Shown here one piece after another: positions 52,153-60,083 of a stretch of 64,000 nt of DNA; position 1 is the stretch's first letter; every line of letters starts with the position of its first letter. This stretch comes from Aminobacter sp. HY435 (GTDB taxonomy: Bacteria; Pseudomonadota; Alphaproteobacteria; Rhizobiales; Rhizobiaceae). The stretch is from NCBI RefSeq assembly GCF_027568395.1, contig NZ_JANKZL010000016.1:1-64000 (forward strand). The letters are read 5' to 3'. Made by a program: the position numbers and the translations under genes. The notes under the pieces were generated by a model. The model ran no database searches. It had not been told where the DNA came from and saw only the letters and a list, made by a program, of their open reading frames with translations.

Positions 52153-53634
52153 ATGGCGACGGTCAAGACACGCAATCACATCCGCTTCATCCTCAACGGC
52201 GAGGATGTGACGCTGGGCAATGTCGCGCCCGACGCCACGCTGCTCGACTATCTGCGGCTCCAGCGCACGTTGCGCGGCACCAAGGAAGGCTGCGCTGAAG
52301 GCGACTGCGGCGCCTGCACGGTGCTGGTCGGCCGGCTCTCCGGCGGGAAGCTCGTCTATGAAAGCGTCAACGCCTGCATCCGTTTCATGGGCTCGCTCGA
52401 CGGCTGCCATGTCGTCACGGTCGAGCATCTCGGCAGCAGCAATGGCCAACTGCATCCGGTGCAGCAGGCGATGGTCGATTTCCACGGCTCGCAATGCGGC
52501 TTCTGCACGCCGGGCTTCGTGATGTCGCTCTACGGCCTATGGATGGCATCGCCCGAACCTTCCGATGCCCTGATCGAGAAGGCGCTGCAGGGCAATCTCT
52601 GCCGCTGCACCGGCTATGAGGCGATCATGCGCGCCGCACGCGCCATCTCCGACTACGGCAAGGTGGCCAAGGACCCGCTGTTGGTTGAGCGGAAGGCGAT
52701 CACTGCCCGCCTCGAAGCGTTCAAGGACGGCAGCCGCGTCGAGGTCGGCGAGGGCAAGGACCGCTTCGTCATCCCGGCCAATGTCGATGATTTCGCGACC
52801 GTTCTGGAAGCCGAGCCGACGGCGACCGTCGTCGCCGGTTCGACCGACGTCGGCCTCTGGGTCACCAAGCACATGCGAAACATTTCGCCCGCCGTCTTCA
52901 TCGCCAACATCGACGGCCTGCATTCGCTTGAAGAAGACAAGGGCGTCATCTCGATCGGCGCAGGGGTCACCTACACCGAAGCGTTCGAGACGCTGTCGCA
53001 GCGCATTCCGGCACTCGGGCCGCTGTTCGACCGTCTCGGCGGCGAGCAGGTGCGCAACATGGGCACCATCGGCGGCAACATCGCCAACGGCTCGCCGATT
53101 GGCGACACGCCGCCGCCGCTGATCGCGCTCGGGGCGACGCTGACGCTGCGCAAGGGCAAGACGCGCCGCACCATCCCGCTGCAGGACTTCTTCATCGCCT
53201 ATGGCAGGCAGGACCGCGCGCCGGGCGAATTCGTCGAGGCCGTGCACGTGCCGGTGCCCGCCAACAGCGCAAAATTCGCCGTCTACAAGATCACCAAGCG
53301 CCGCGACGAAGACATCACGGCCACCCTCGGCGCCTTCTGGCTGACGCTTGCCAAGGACGGCACGGTCGATCAGGTCCGCATCGCCTATGGCGGCATGGCG
53401 GCGACGCCGAAGCGCGCCTCGGCGGTCGAGGCAGCACTTGCCGGCAAGCCGTGGACCGAAGCAACGGTCGAGGAGGCAATGGCGAAATACGCCGAAGACT
53501 TCACGCCGCTGACCGACATGCGCGCCACAGCGGAATATCGTGCGCTGGCGGCGAAGAACCTGCTGCTGCGTTTCTATTTCGAGACGACCGGCACCAAGGC
53601 GCCGTTGACGGTGTCGAGATACGAGGCCGCGTGA
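52153..53634 (+). CDS. xdhA: Xanthine dehydrogenase small subunit (2Fe-2S and FAD)
   Basis: 493 residues. The N-terminal plant-type ferredoxin domain has CAEGDCGACTVLVG, then the second cluster domain CGFCTPGFVMSLYG and GNLCRCTGYEAI. The FAD domain begins near residue 190 with TVVAGSTDVGLWV and includes GGEQVRNMGTIGGNIANGSP. It takes electrons from the molybdenum subunit XdhB to NAD during hypoxanthine/xanthine oxidation to urate. One base separates it from xdhB. Confidence 0.95.
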   Translation: MATVKTRNHIRFILNGEDVTLGNVAPDATLLDYLRLQRTLRGTKEGCAEGDCGACTVLVGRLSGGKLVYESVNACIRFMGSLDGCHVVTVEHLGSSNGQLHPVQQAMVDFHGSQCGFCTPGFVMSLYGLWMASPEPSDALIEKALQGNLCRCTGYEAIMRAARAISDYGKVAKDPLLVERKAITARLEAFKDGSRVEVGEGKDRFVIPANVDDFATVLEAEPTATVVAGSTDVGLWVTKHMRNISPAVFIANIDGLHSLEEDKGVISIGAGVTYTEAFETLSQRIPALGPLFDRLGGEQVRNMGTIGGNIANGSPIGDTPPPLIALGATLTLRKGKTRRTIPLQDFFIAYGRQDRAPGEFVEAVHVPVPANSAKFAVYKITKRRDEDITATLGAFWLTLAKDGTVDQVRIAYGGMAATPKRASAVEAALAGKPWTEATVEEAMAKYAEDFTPLTDMRATAEYRALAAKNLLLRFYFETTGTKAPLTVSRYEAA

Positions 53635-53635
53635 G

Positions 53636-55996
53636 ATGACCCAGCACCAACCGAACCTCAAGGCCCAAAAGATTTCGGGCGGCGTCCATACCGATCAGCG
53701 CCATGATTCCGCGCACAAGCACGTCGCCGGCGAGGCCGTCTACATCGACGACATGCCGGAGCCTGCGGGCACGCTGCATGTCGGGCTCGGCCTGTCCAAC
53801 GTCGCCCATGGCACGCTGAAGTCGGTCGACCTGTCCGCTGTGCGGGCAGCGCCAGGCGTCGTTGACGTTTTGACCTATGCCGACGTGCCGGGCGAAAACG
53901 ACGTGTCGCCGAGCGGCATGCATGACGACCCCGTGCTTGCCGAAGGCAAGGTGCAGTTCCATGGCCAGCCGATCTTCGCGGTCGTGGCCGAGACACGCGA
54001 GCAGGCGCGCCGTGCCGCCCGCCTGGCCAAGGTCGAGTACGAAGAACTGCCTGCCGTCATCAGCATCTGGGATCTCGATACCGAAAAAGACAAGCAGGTG
54101 ACGACGCCGCTGACGCTCAATCGCGGCGACGCGGCGGCAGCGATCGCCGCAGCTCCGCGCCGGGTGAAGGGGCGGATGAAGCTCGGTGGCCAGGACCATT
54201 TCTATCTCGAAGGCCAGGTGTCGCTTGCCGTGCCCGGCGAAGACGACGAGGTCACCATCTATTGCTCGACCCAGGGGCCGAGCGAAACCCAGCATCTCGT
54301 TTCGCATGTGCTCGGCGTGCCGAGCCACGCGGTAACGGTGGAGGTACGCCGCATGGGCGGCGGTTTCGGCGGCAAGGAAACCCAGGCCAACCAGTGCGCG
54401 GCGATTGCCGCCATTGCCGCGAAGAAGCACAAGCGCGCCGTCAAGGTCCGGCTCGATCGTGACGAGGACATGACCGCCACCGGCAAGCGCCACGACTTCG
54501 CCATCGACTACGAGGTCGGCTTCGACGACGAGGGCAACATCCTTGGCGTCGACTACATGTTCGCGCTCAATGCCGGCTTCTCGGCCGATCTCTCGGGACC
54601 GGTGGGCGACCGCGCGCTGTTCCACTGCGACAACGCCTATTTCTATCCGAACGTGCATGCCAAGTCGGCACCGCTCTACACCAACACCGTCTCCAACACG
54701 GCGTTCCGTGGTTTCGGTGGCCCGCAGGGCATGATCGGCGCCGAGCGCGTCATCGATGAGGTCGCCTTTGCCGTCGGCAAAGACTCGCTCGAAATCCGCA
54801 AGCTGAACTTCTACGACCCGATCGGTTCCGCCGGTGCGCGCAATGTCACGCCCTATCACCAGAAGGTCGAGGACAACATCATCCAGCGCATTGTCGCGGA
54901 ACTCGAGGAAAGCGCGCAATACGCCCGGCGCCGGCGCGAGATCGCGGCGTTCAACGCCAACAGCCGCTTCGTCAAGCGCGGCATGGCGCTGACACCGGTC
55001 AAGTTCGGCATCTCGTTCACCAAGACCGAGTCCAACCAGGCCGGCGCTCTGGTGCATGTCTATGCCGACGGCTCGGTGCACATGAACCATGGCGGCACCG
55101 AGATGGGCCAGGGACTGCACCTCAAGGTGGCGCAGGTGGTGGCCGAGGAGTTCCAGATCGACCTGGAAAGGGTGAAGATCACCGCAACCACCACCGCCAA
55201 GGTGCCGAACACGGCGCCGACGGCAGCGTCGTCGGGCGCCGACCTCAACGGCATGGCGGCGCAGGATGCGGCGCGTCAGATACGCAAGCGGCTGACCGAT
55301 TTCGCCGCCGACAAGTATCAGGTGCCGACTGACCAGGTGGTGTTCCTGCCCAACCGCGTGCGCGTCGGCAACCAGGAGATCAGCTTTAACGATCTGGTCA
55401 AGCAGGCCTATCTCAACCGCATCCAGCTGTCGGCGGCCGGCTTCTACAAGACGCCGAAGATCCACTGGGATCGCGCCAAGGGCAGGGGCCACGCCTTCTA
55501 TTATTTCGCCTATGGCGCGGCCTGTTCGGAGGTTTCGGTCGACGTGCTGACCGGCGAATATGTCGTCGAGCGCGCCGACATACTGCACGACACCGGCCGC
55601 TCGCTGAACCGGGCCATCGACATCGGCCAGGTCGAGGGTGGCTTCATCCAGGGCATGGGCTGGCTGACCACGGAAGAGCTGTGGTGGGACGGCAAGGGCC
55701 GGCTGCGCACGCACGCGCCGTCGACCTACAAGATCCCGCTCGCTTCCGACCGGCCCAAGATCTTCAATGTCGCGCTGACCGACTGGTCCGAGGCCTACGA
55801 GCCGACGATCCATCGCTCGAAGGCGGTGGGCGAACCGCCGCTGCCCCATGGCATGTCGGTGCTGCACGCACTGTCGGACGCGGTGGCAAGCGTCGCCGAC
55901 CACAAGATCTGCCCGCGTCTCGACGCCCCGGCCACGCCCGAGCGGGTACTGATGGCGATCGAACGCCTCCGGGCCGAGGCGGCCCAGGCAAAGTGA
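53636..55996 (+). CDS. xdhB: Xanthine dehydrogenase large, molybdenum-binding subunit
   Basis: 786 residues. Molybdopterin-binding motifs GGGFGGKETQANQCAA, AFRGFGGPQGMIGAE, GTEMGQGLHLKVAQV and NTAPTAASSGADLNG are all present, with the late GEPPLPHGMSVLHAL carrying the base Glu/Arg environment. It hydroxylates hypoxanthine and xanthine to urate. It partners XdhA; its stop overlaps the GTG of xdhC (GTGA). Confidence 0.95.
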   Translation: MTQHQPNLKAQKISGGVHTDQRHDSAHKHVAGEAVYIDDMPEPAGTLHVGLGLSNVAHGTLKSVDLSAVRAAPGVVDVLTYADVPGENDVSPSGMHDDPVLAEGKVQFHGQPIFAVVAETREQARRAARLAKVEYEELPAVISIWDLDTEKDKQVTTPLTLNRGDAAAAIAAAPRRVKGRMKLGGQDHFYLEGQVSLAVPGEDDEVTIYCSTQGPSETQHLVSHVLGVPSHAVTVEVRRMGGGFGGKETQANQCAAIAAIAAKKHKRAVKVRLDRDEDMTATGKRHDFAIDYEVGFDDEGNILGVDYMFALNAGFSADLSGPVGDRALFHCDNAYFYPNVHAKSAPLYTNTVSNTAFRGFGGPQGMIGAERVIDEVAFAVGKDSLEIRKLNFYDPIGSAGARNVTPYHQKVEDNIIQRIVAELEESAQYARRRREIAAFNANSRFVKRGMALTPVKFGISFTKTESNQAGALVHVYADGSVHMNHGGTEMGQGLHLKVAQVVAEEFQIDLERVKITATTTAKVPNTAPTAASSGADLNGMAAQDAARQIRKRLTDFAADKYQVPTDQVVFLPNRVRVGNQEISFNDLVKQAYLNRIQLSAAGFYKTPKIHWDRAKGRGHAFYYFAYGAACSEVSVDVLTGEYVVERADILHDTGRSLNRAIDIGQVEGGFIQGMGWLTTEELWWDGKGRLRTHAPSTYKIPLASDRPKIFNVALTDWSEAYEPTIHRSKAVGEPPLPHGMSVLHALSDAVASVADHKICPRLDAPATPERVLMAIERLRAEAAQAK

Positions 55997-56931
55997 GCAC
56001 GACCGCCAAGAGCCTGCGGGCCTTCCTTGACGCAGCGCCTTCGGTGGCGCTGGTCGAGGTGACCGAGGCCAAGGGTTCCACCCCGCGCGAAAAAGGCGCG
56101 TGGATGCTGGTGTCGCCTGAGCGCATTTTCGGCACTATCGGCGGCGGCCAGCTTGAATTCATGGCAATCGACACGGCGCGGGCGATGCTGAAGGGGTCTA
56201 CACCCTCCCCCTTGTGGGGAGGGTCGATCCGCGAAGCGGAGCGGGGTGGGGGTGAGGCCGGGTCACAGGTAGTTGTTACCCTCACCCCGGCGCTGCGCGC
56301 CGACCCTCCCCACAAGGGGGAGGGTGGGGCGATCACCCTCGACATTCCGCTCGGGCCGGAGATCGGCCAGTGCTGCGGCGGACGGGTCGAGGTCGCCGTC
56401 AGGAGTGTCGACGAGGCGATGCGCGCCGATCTGCTGGCCTCGGCCGAGGCGTCCGACGCTGCGCGTCCGCATGTCTATGTCTTCGGCGGCGGCCATGTCG
56501 GCCACGCGCTGGCGTCGGCCTTCGCGCTTTTGCCGCTCAATGTCGTCATCATCGAGACCCGCGCCGATGCGCTCGAAGGCATGCCCGGGGACCTCGATGT
56601 CAGGCTGACCCCGGTCCCCGAGGAGATGGTACGCGAAGCGCCGGCAGGCTCGGCCTTCGTCGTGCTGACCCATGACCATGCGCTCGACTTCCTGATCGTC
56701 GCCGAGGCCTTGAAACGCGACGACACCTGTTATGTTGGCATGATCGGCTCCAGGACCAAGAAGGCGACGTTCAGGAGCTGGTTCCTCAAGACCGCCGATG
56801 GCAGCGAGGAAGATTTCGCACGGCTCGTCTGCCCGATCGGCGGCGACGCCGTCAAAGACAAGCGTCCCGCCGTCATTGCCGCGCTTGCCGCAGCCGAGAT
56901 CATGACCGCGCTGGCTTTCCGGGCAAAGTGA
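55993..56931 (+). CDS. xdhC: XdhC molybdenum cofactor insertion/sulfuration factor with a repeat-derived insert
   Basis: 312 residues; GTG 55993 overlapping xdhB. The XdhC/CoxI N-terminal domain shows VTEAKGSTPREKGAWML, TIGGGQLEF and, after the insert, GPEIGQCCGGRVEV. The Rossmann C-terminal domain shows VYVFGGGHVGHALASAFA and GMIGSRTKKATF. Residues about 70-111 are encoded by palindromic repeat copy 9 and split the N-terminal domain between the strand after MLKG and LDIPLGPE. Without them the length is about 270, normal for the family. It binds and sulfurates Moco and delivers it to XdhB. Confidence 0.92.
   Translation: MSTTAKSLRAFLDAAPSVALVEVTEAKGSTPREKGAWMLVSPERIFGTIGGGQLEFMAIDTARAMLKGSTPSPLWGGSIREAERGGGEAGSQVVVTLTPALRADPPHKGEGGAITLDIPLGPEIGQCCGGRVEVAVRSVDEAMRADLLASAEASDAARPHVYVFGGGHVGHALASAFALLPLNVVIIETRADALEGMPGDLDVRLTPVPEEMVREAPAGSAFVVLTHDHALDFLIVAEALKRDDTCYVGMIGSRTKKATFRSWFLKTADGSEEDFARLVCPIGGDAVKDKRPAVIAALAAAEIMTALAFRAK
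56202..56325 (+). repeat. Palindromic repeat copy 9, inside xdhC
   Basis: Left ACCCTCCCCCTTGTGGGGAG, centre GGGGTGGGGGT and CTCACCCCGGCGCTGCGCG, right CCTCCCCACAAGGGGGAGGG. It is read in the same frame as copy 5, giving SPLWGGS...TPALRADPPHKGEG, and does not disrupt the gene. Confidence 0.9.
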
Positions 56932-56953
56932 CCGGCCTAAGTCCGGCTGGCTG

Positions 56954-57442
56954 CTATTCGCTATCCTGGATGTGGGCTTCGAGGAACCACAGCGACTTGT
57001 CGAGCGCGCGCGAATAGGCGGTGAAGATGTCCGCCGTGTCGGCGTCGCCTGCCTCGCCCGTCTCGTCGATGGCCGAGCGCACGCTTTTCGCCGCATCGGC
57101 ATAGCGGTCGATCAGCGCGGCGATATGGTCCTTGGTCTTGGCGATATCGGTGGGATAGGGCTTCAACTTGCTGGCCTCGACGACGACCTGCGAGGTGCCG
57201 AGTGCGGTTCCGCCCAGCTGGGCGACGCGCTCCGCGATGATGTCGACGTGCTCGTCCAGGTCCTTGCGGAAGCCATCGAGCATCTCATGGATGGCAATGA
57301 AGTGCGGGCCCTTCACGTTCCAATGCGCCTGCTTGGACAGCAGCGCGAGATCGATTGCGTCCGCAAGACGCGCATTGAGAAGCTCGATCGAAACCTTCTT
57401 GGCGTTGGATTTGACGTCATTGCGCGTCGGGTGGGATGTCAT
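56954..57442 (-). CDS. dps: Dps ferritin-like DNA-protection protein
   Basis: 162 residues from ATG 57442 with AAGGA upstream. It has the ferroxidase and dimer-interface motif SKQAHWNVKGPHFIAIHEMLDGF, then DEHVDIIAERVAQLGG and the C-terminal ALDKSLWFLEAHIQ. It assembles into dodecamers that oxidise iron with peroxide and protect DNA in stress. It is not part of the purine pathway, although xanthine dehydrogenase and urate oxidase reactions can make peroxide. An EcfG-type stress promoter lies upstream. Confidence 0.93.
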   Translation of the reverse strand: MTSHPTRNDVKSNAKKVSIELLNARLADAIDLALLSKQAHWNVKGPHFIAIHEMLDGFRKDLDEHVDIIAERVAQLGGTALGTSQVVVEASKLKPYPTDIAKTKDHIAALIDRYADAAKSVRSAIDETGEAGDADTADIFTAYSRALDKSLWFLEAHIQDSE

Positions 57443-57502
57443 CGGCTGATCCTTTTTCCGAAATCTTGAGGTGCCGTCGTGCGGGCGACTTGCCCGGCCA
57501 AC

Positions 57503-57527
57503 AACGCTCGCATCTGGTTTCCGTTCC
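57503..57527 (-). promoter_or_regulatory. EcfG (general stress) promoter of dps
   Basis: On the minus strand GGAAC, 16 bases, CGTT: an exact match to the EcfG consensus of alphaproteobacteria, about 60 bases before the dps start. Dps genes are known members of this regulon, which supports the call. The rest of the 217-base gap shows nothing else. Confidence 0.6.
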
Positions 57528-57659
57528 AGGCTGCGACGAGGCGTCAAGCAACAGTAGCGTTGCGTGCGACGACGGCAAGGTAGGGGGCCTGCAATTACTC
57601 GGCGTCTACGACGAGGCCGAGGCTGGTCGGCCTAGCAGCCCCATCACTTAGGCTCCGCC

Positions 57660-58580
57660 TTATTTGCCGGCCAGGATGTCCTTGATCAGCCGCTGGCAGC
57701 GGTCGGCCATGAAGTCGAGCAGCAGCCTGACCTTGGGGTCCTGCAGCTTCTTGTGCGGGTACACGGCAGCGAACTGAACCGGCGTCGGCGGCGCCGAAGT
57801 CAGGATTACCTTCAGCCGCTGGTCGCGGATGAAGGGCTCGACCTCGAAGCGTGGCTTGTTGATGATGCCGCGGCCGGCCAGCGCCCAGCCGGTCAGCACG
57901 TCGCCGTCGTCCGAATCGAAGGGGCCATGCACCTCGAACTTGGCCGGTCCCGTGGGCGTTTCGAGCGTCCAGTAGAATTCGCGCGAGCCGGGATAGCGCA
58001 GCATCAGGCAGTCGTGCTTCTTGCCGACGAGTTCGCTCGGGCTCTGCGGTTCGCCACGCTTTTCCAGATATTTCGGCGAGGCTACCAGCACGCGCTCGCA
58101 GTCCATGATGCCGCGCATCCTGAGACTCGAATCCTCGATGACGCCGAGCCGGAAGGCGACGTCGAGGCCTTCCTTCAGGATATCCACATTGTGGTCGGAG
58201 AGCCTGAGCCGTACCTCGATATCAGGGTACTTGTCATGGAACTCAGGGATTCCCGACGCGACCAGGCGCCGTCCGAGGCCGAGGGGCGCGGTGACGCGGA
58301 TGGTGCCGCGCGGCTGGCCGGAGAGGGCGGATACCGCAGCTTCGGCTTCGGTGATCGCTTCCAGCACCTGCTTGGCGCCGGAGTAGAAGACATTGCCGTG
58401 CTCTGTCGGCATCAGTTGGCGGGTCGTGCGGTTGAACAGGCGCACGCCAAGGTGCTTTTCCAGTTCCTTGATCCTGTTGGAGGCAACAGCAGGTGAAATG
58501 CGCATGTCGCGGCCCGCGGCGGAAAGATTGCCGAGTTCCACGACGCGAACAAAAACAGCGATGTTGTCGAGATATGCCAT
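57660..58580 (-). CDS. LysR-family regulator divergent from puuD
   Basis: 306 residues. The N-terminal winged helix is AVFVRVVELGNLSAAGRDMRISPAVASNRIKELEKHLG with LFNRTTRQLMPTEHG, followed by the effector-binding domain (GLGRRLVASGIPEFHDKYPDIEVRLRL; LDVAFRLGVIEDSSLRMR), resembling the CrgA-like subgroup. It faces puuD across a 145-base gap that carries an inverted repeat, so it probably controls puuD and itself, and perhaps the rest of the purine genes. The effector is unknown; urate or another pathway intermediate is plausible. Confidence 0.88.
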   Translation of the reverse strand: MAYLDNIAVFVRVVELGNLSAAGRDMRISPAVASNRIKELEKHLGVRLFNRTTRQLMPTEHGNVFYSGAKQVLEAITEAEAAVSALSGQPRGTIRVTAPLGLGRRLVASGIPEFHDKYPDIEVRLRLSDHNVDILKEGLDVAFRLGVIEDSSLRMRGIMDCERVLVASPKYLEKRGEPQSPSELVGKKHDCLMLRYPGSREFYWTLETPTGPAKFEVHGPFDSDDGDVLTGWALAGRGIINKPRFEVEPFIRDQRLKVILTSAPPTPVQFAAVYPHKKLQDPKVRLLLDFMADRCQRLIKDILAGK

Positions 58581-58642
58581 GCGTGCCGTGGTTCCATAGC
58601 CGGCTTCTGCCGGCCGGCGCTACGTTAGTATTTTCCAGATTT

Positions 58643-58653
58643 TTTTGAAAGTC
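58643..58653 (+). promoter_or_regulatory. Shared 11-base motif, LysR-puuD intergenic region
   Basis: TTTTGAAAGTC, identical to 51681-51691 and in the same orientation relative to the rightward purine genes. It directly abuts the inverted repeat at 58653-58680. Confidence 0.35.
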
Positions 58654-58680
58654 CTCGCGAATCCTTCCTCTTCCGCGAGG
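58653..58680. promoter_or_regulatory. Inverted repeat, candidate LysR operator
   Basis: CCTCGCG and CGCGAGG are separated by 14 bases. Position (46 bases before the puuD start, between a LysR gene and its divergent target) and the spacing are consistent with a LysR-type recognition site. Confidence 0.4.
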
Positions 58681-58725
58681 CATAGGGCATCGTAAGATTG
58701 CAGGGCTGCGGAAAAGGGACGGCGG

Positions 58726-59949
58726 ATGTACGACTTGGCGTTTTTCATGGATTGGGCGAGCTTCGCCGTGCGGTGGCTGCATGTCATCACCGCGATGGCC
58801 TGGATCGGCTCATCGTTCTATTTCATCGCGCTCGACCTCGGGCTGCGCAAGGTCCCCAATATGCCCGTCGGCGCGCATGGCGAGGAGTGGCAGGTCCATG
58901 GCGGCGGCTTCTATCACATCCAGAAATACCTGGTCGCGCCGGCGCAGATGCCGGAGCACCTGACCTGGTTCAAGTGGGAGTCCTACGCCACCTGGCTGTC
59001 GGGCTTCGCGCTGCTTTGCCTTGTCTACTACGGCGGTGCCGAACTGTTCCTGATCGACCGCAATGTGCTCGATGTGTCGGCGCCGGTGGCGATTGCCATT
59101 TCGCTCGCCTCGATCGGCCTCGGCTGGGTGATCTACGACCTCTTGTGCAAGTCGAAGCTCGGCGACCACGACACGCTCCTGATGATCATCCTCTATGCCG
59201 TCGTGGTGTTCATGAGCTGGGGCTATACGCAGCTGTTCACCGGCCGCGCCGCCTTCCTGCATCTTGGCGCGTTTACCGCGACGATCATGTCGGCCAACGT
59301 CTTCATGACTATCATTCCCAACCAGAAGATCGTTGTCGCCGACCTCATTGCCGGCCGCCAGCCCGACCCGAAATACGGCAAGATCGCCAAGACGCGCTCG
59401 ACGCACAACAACTACCTGACCCTGCCGGTCGTGTTCCTGATGCTGTCGAACCACTACCCGCTGGCCTTCGGCACCCAGTTCAACTGGGTCATCGCCTCGC
59501 TGATCTTCATCATCGGCGTGCTGATCCGCCATTATTTCAACTCGATCCACAAGCGTTCCGGCAATCCGACGTGGACGTGGCTGGCGGCGACCATCCTGTT
59601 CATCATCATCATGTGGCTGTCGACCGTGCCCAAGGTCTTGACCGGCGAGGACAAGAACGCCTCGGTCACCACCCAGCCCTTCGTCGCCTCGGCACAGTTC
59701 CCGAAGGTGCGCGATACGGTGCTCGGCCGCTGCGCCATGTGCCATGCCAACGAACCGTCCTACGAGGGCGTCTACCATGCGCCCAAGGGCGTGGTGCTGG
59801 AGACCGACAACGCGATCGCCTTGCATGCGCGCGAGATCTACCTGCAGGCCGGCCGTAGCCATGCCATGCCGCCGGCCAACGTCACCCAGATAACGCCGGA
59901 AGAGCGGGCGCTGCTGGTCGCCTGGTACGAGCAGGCGCGCAAGAACTGA
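58726..59949 (+). CDS. puuD: Membrane-bound urate hydroxylase/oxidase with cytochrome c domain
   Basis: 407 residues. The N-terminal DUF989 part has about eight membrane helices, with MAWIGSSFYFIALDLGLR and NVFMTIIPNQKIVVADLIAGRQPDP. The C-terminal domain (about residue 320 on) is cytochrome c with CAMCH as haem site and a Met ligand near SHAMPPANVTQITPEE. It oxidises urate to 5-hydroxyisourate while passing electrons to the respiratory chain rather than making peroxide. It is the first gene of a rightward unit and is divergent from the LysR gene. Confidence 0.94.
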   Translation: MYDLAFFMDWASFAVRWLHVITAMAWIGSSFYFIALDLGLRKVPNMPVGAHGEEWQVHGGGFYHIQKYLVAPAQMPEHLTWFKWESYATWLSGFALLCLVYYGGAELFLIDRNVLDVSAPVAIAISLASIGLGWVIYDLLCKSKLGDHDTLLMIILYAVVVFMSWGYTQLFTGRAAFLHLGAFTATIMSANVFMTIIPNQKIVVADLIAGRQPDPKYGKIAKTRSTHNNYLTLPVVFLMLSNHYPLAFGTQFNWVIASLIFIIGVLIRHYFNSIHKRSGNPTWTWLAATILFIIIMWLSTVPKVLTGEDKNASVTTQPFVASAQFPKVRDTVLGRCAMCHANEPSYEGVYHAPKGVVLETDNAIALHAREIYLQAGRSHAMPPANVTQITPEERALLVAWYEQARKN

Positions 59950-60039
59950 CGGCCCAAGACATTTGAGGATCAAGACGTCTGGGGCAATGACGTGACGGCT
60001 GTCCGCCGTTCGCAGACCTGATGGCTGGCCGCGCCGAAA

Positions 60040-60077
60040 CTGGCCCGAAATGAAAGCTGGCCCGACATGAAAGCTGG
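60040..60077 (+). repeat. 17-base tandem repeat upstream of guaD
   Basis: CTGGCCCGAMATGAAAG is present twice with one mismatch, plus four bases of a third copy, immediately before the guaD start. It replaces the usual Shine-Dalgarno position. Confidence 0.8.
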
Positions 60078-60083
60078 ATTGCC

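Noticed and set aside
53501-55903. Minus-strand open frame of 800 codons opposite xdhB
   Set aside because: xdhB has every molybdopterin motif; the antisense frame has none.
56202-56325. Disruption or frameshift of xdhC by the repeat
   Set aside because: The frame stays open through the repeat and the flanking XdhC motifs continue in the same frame.
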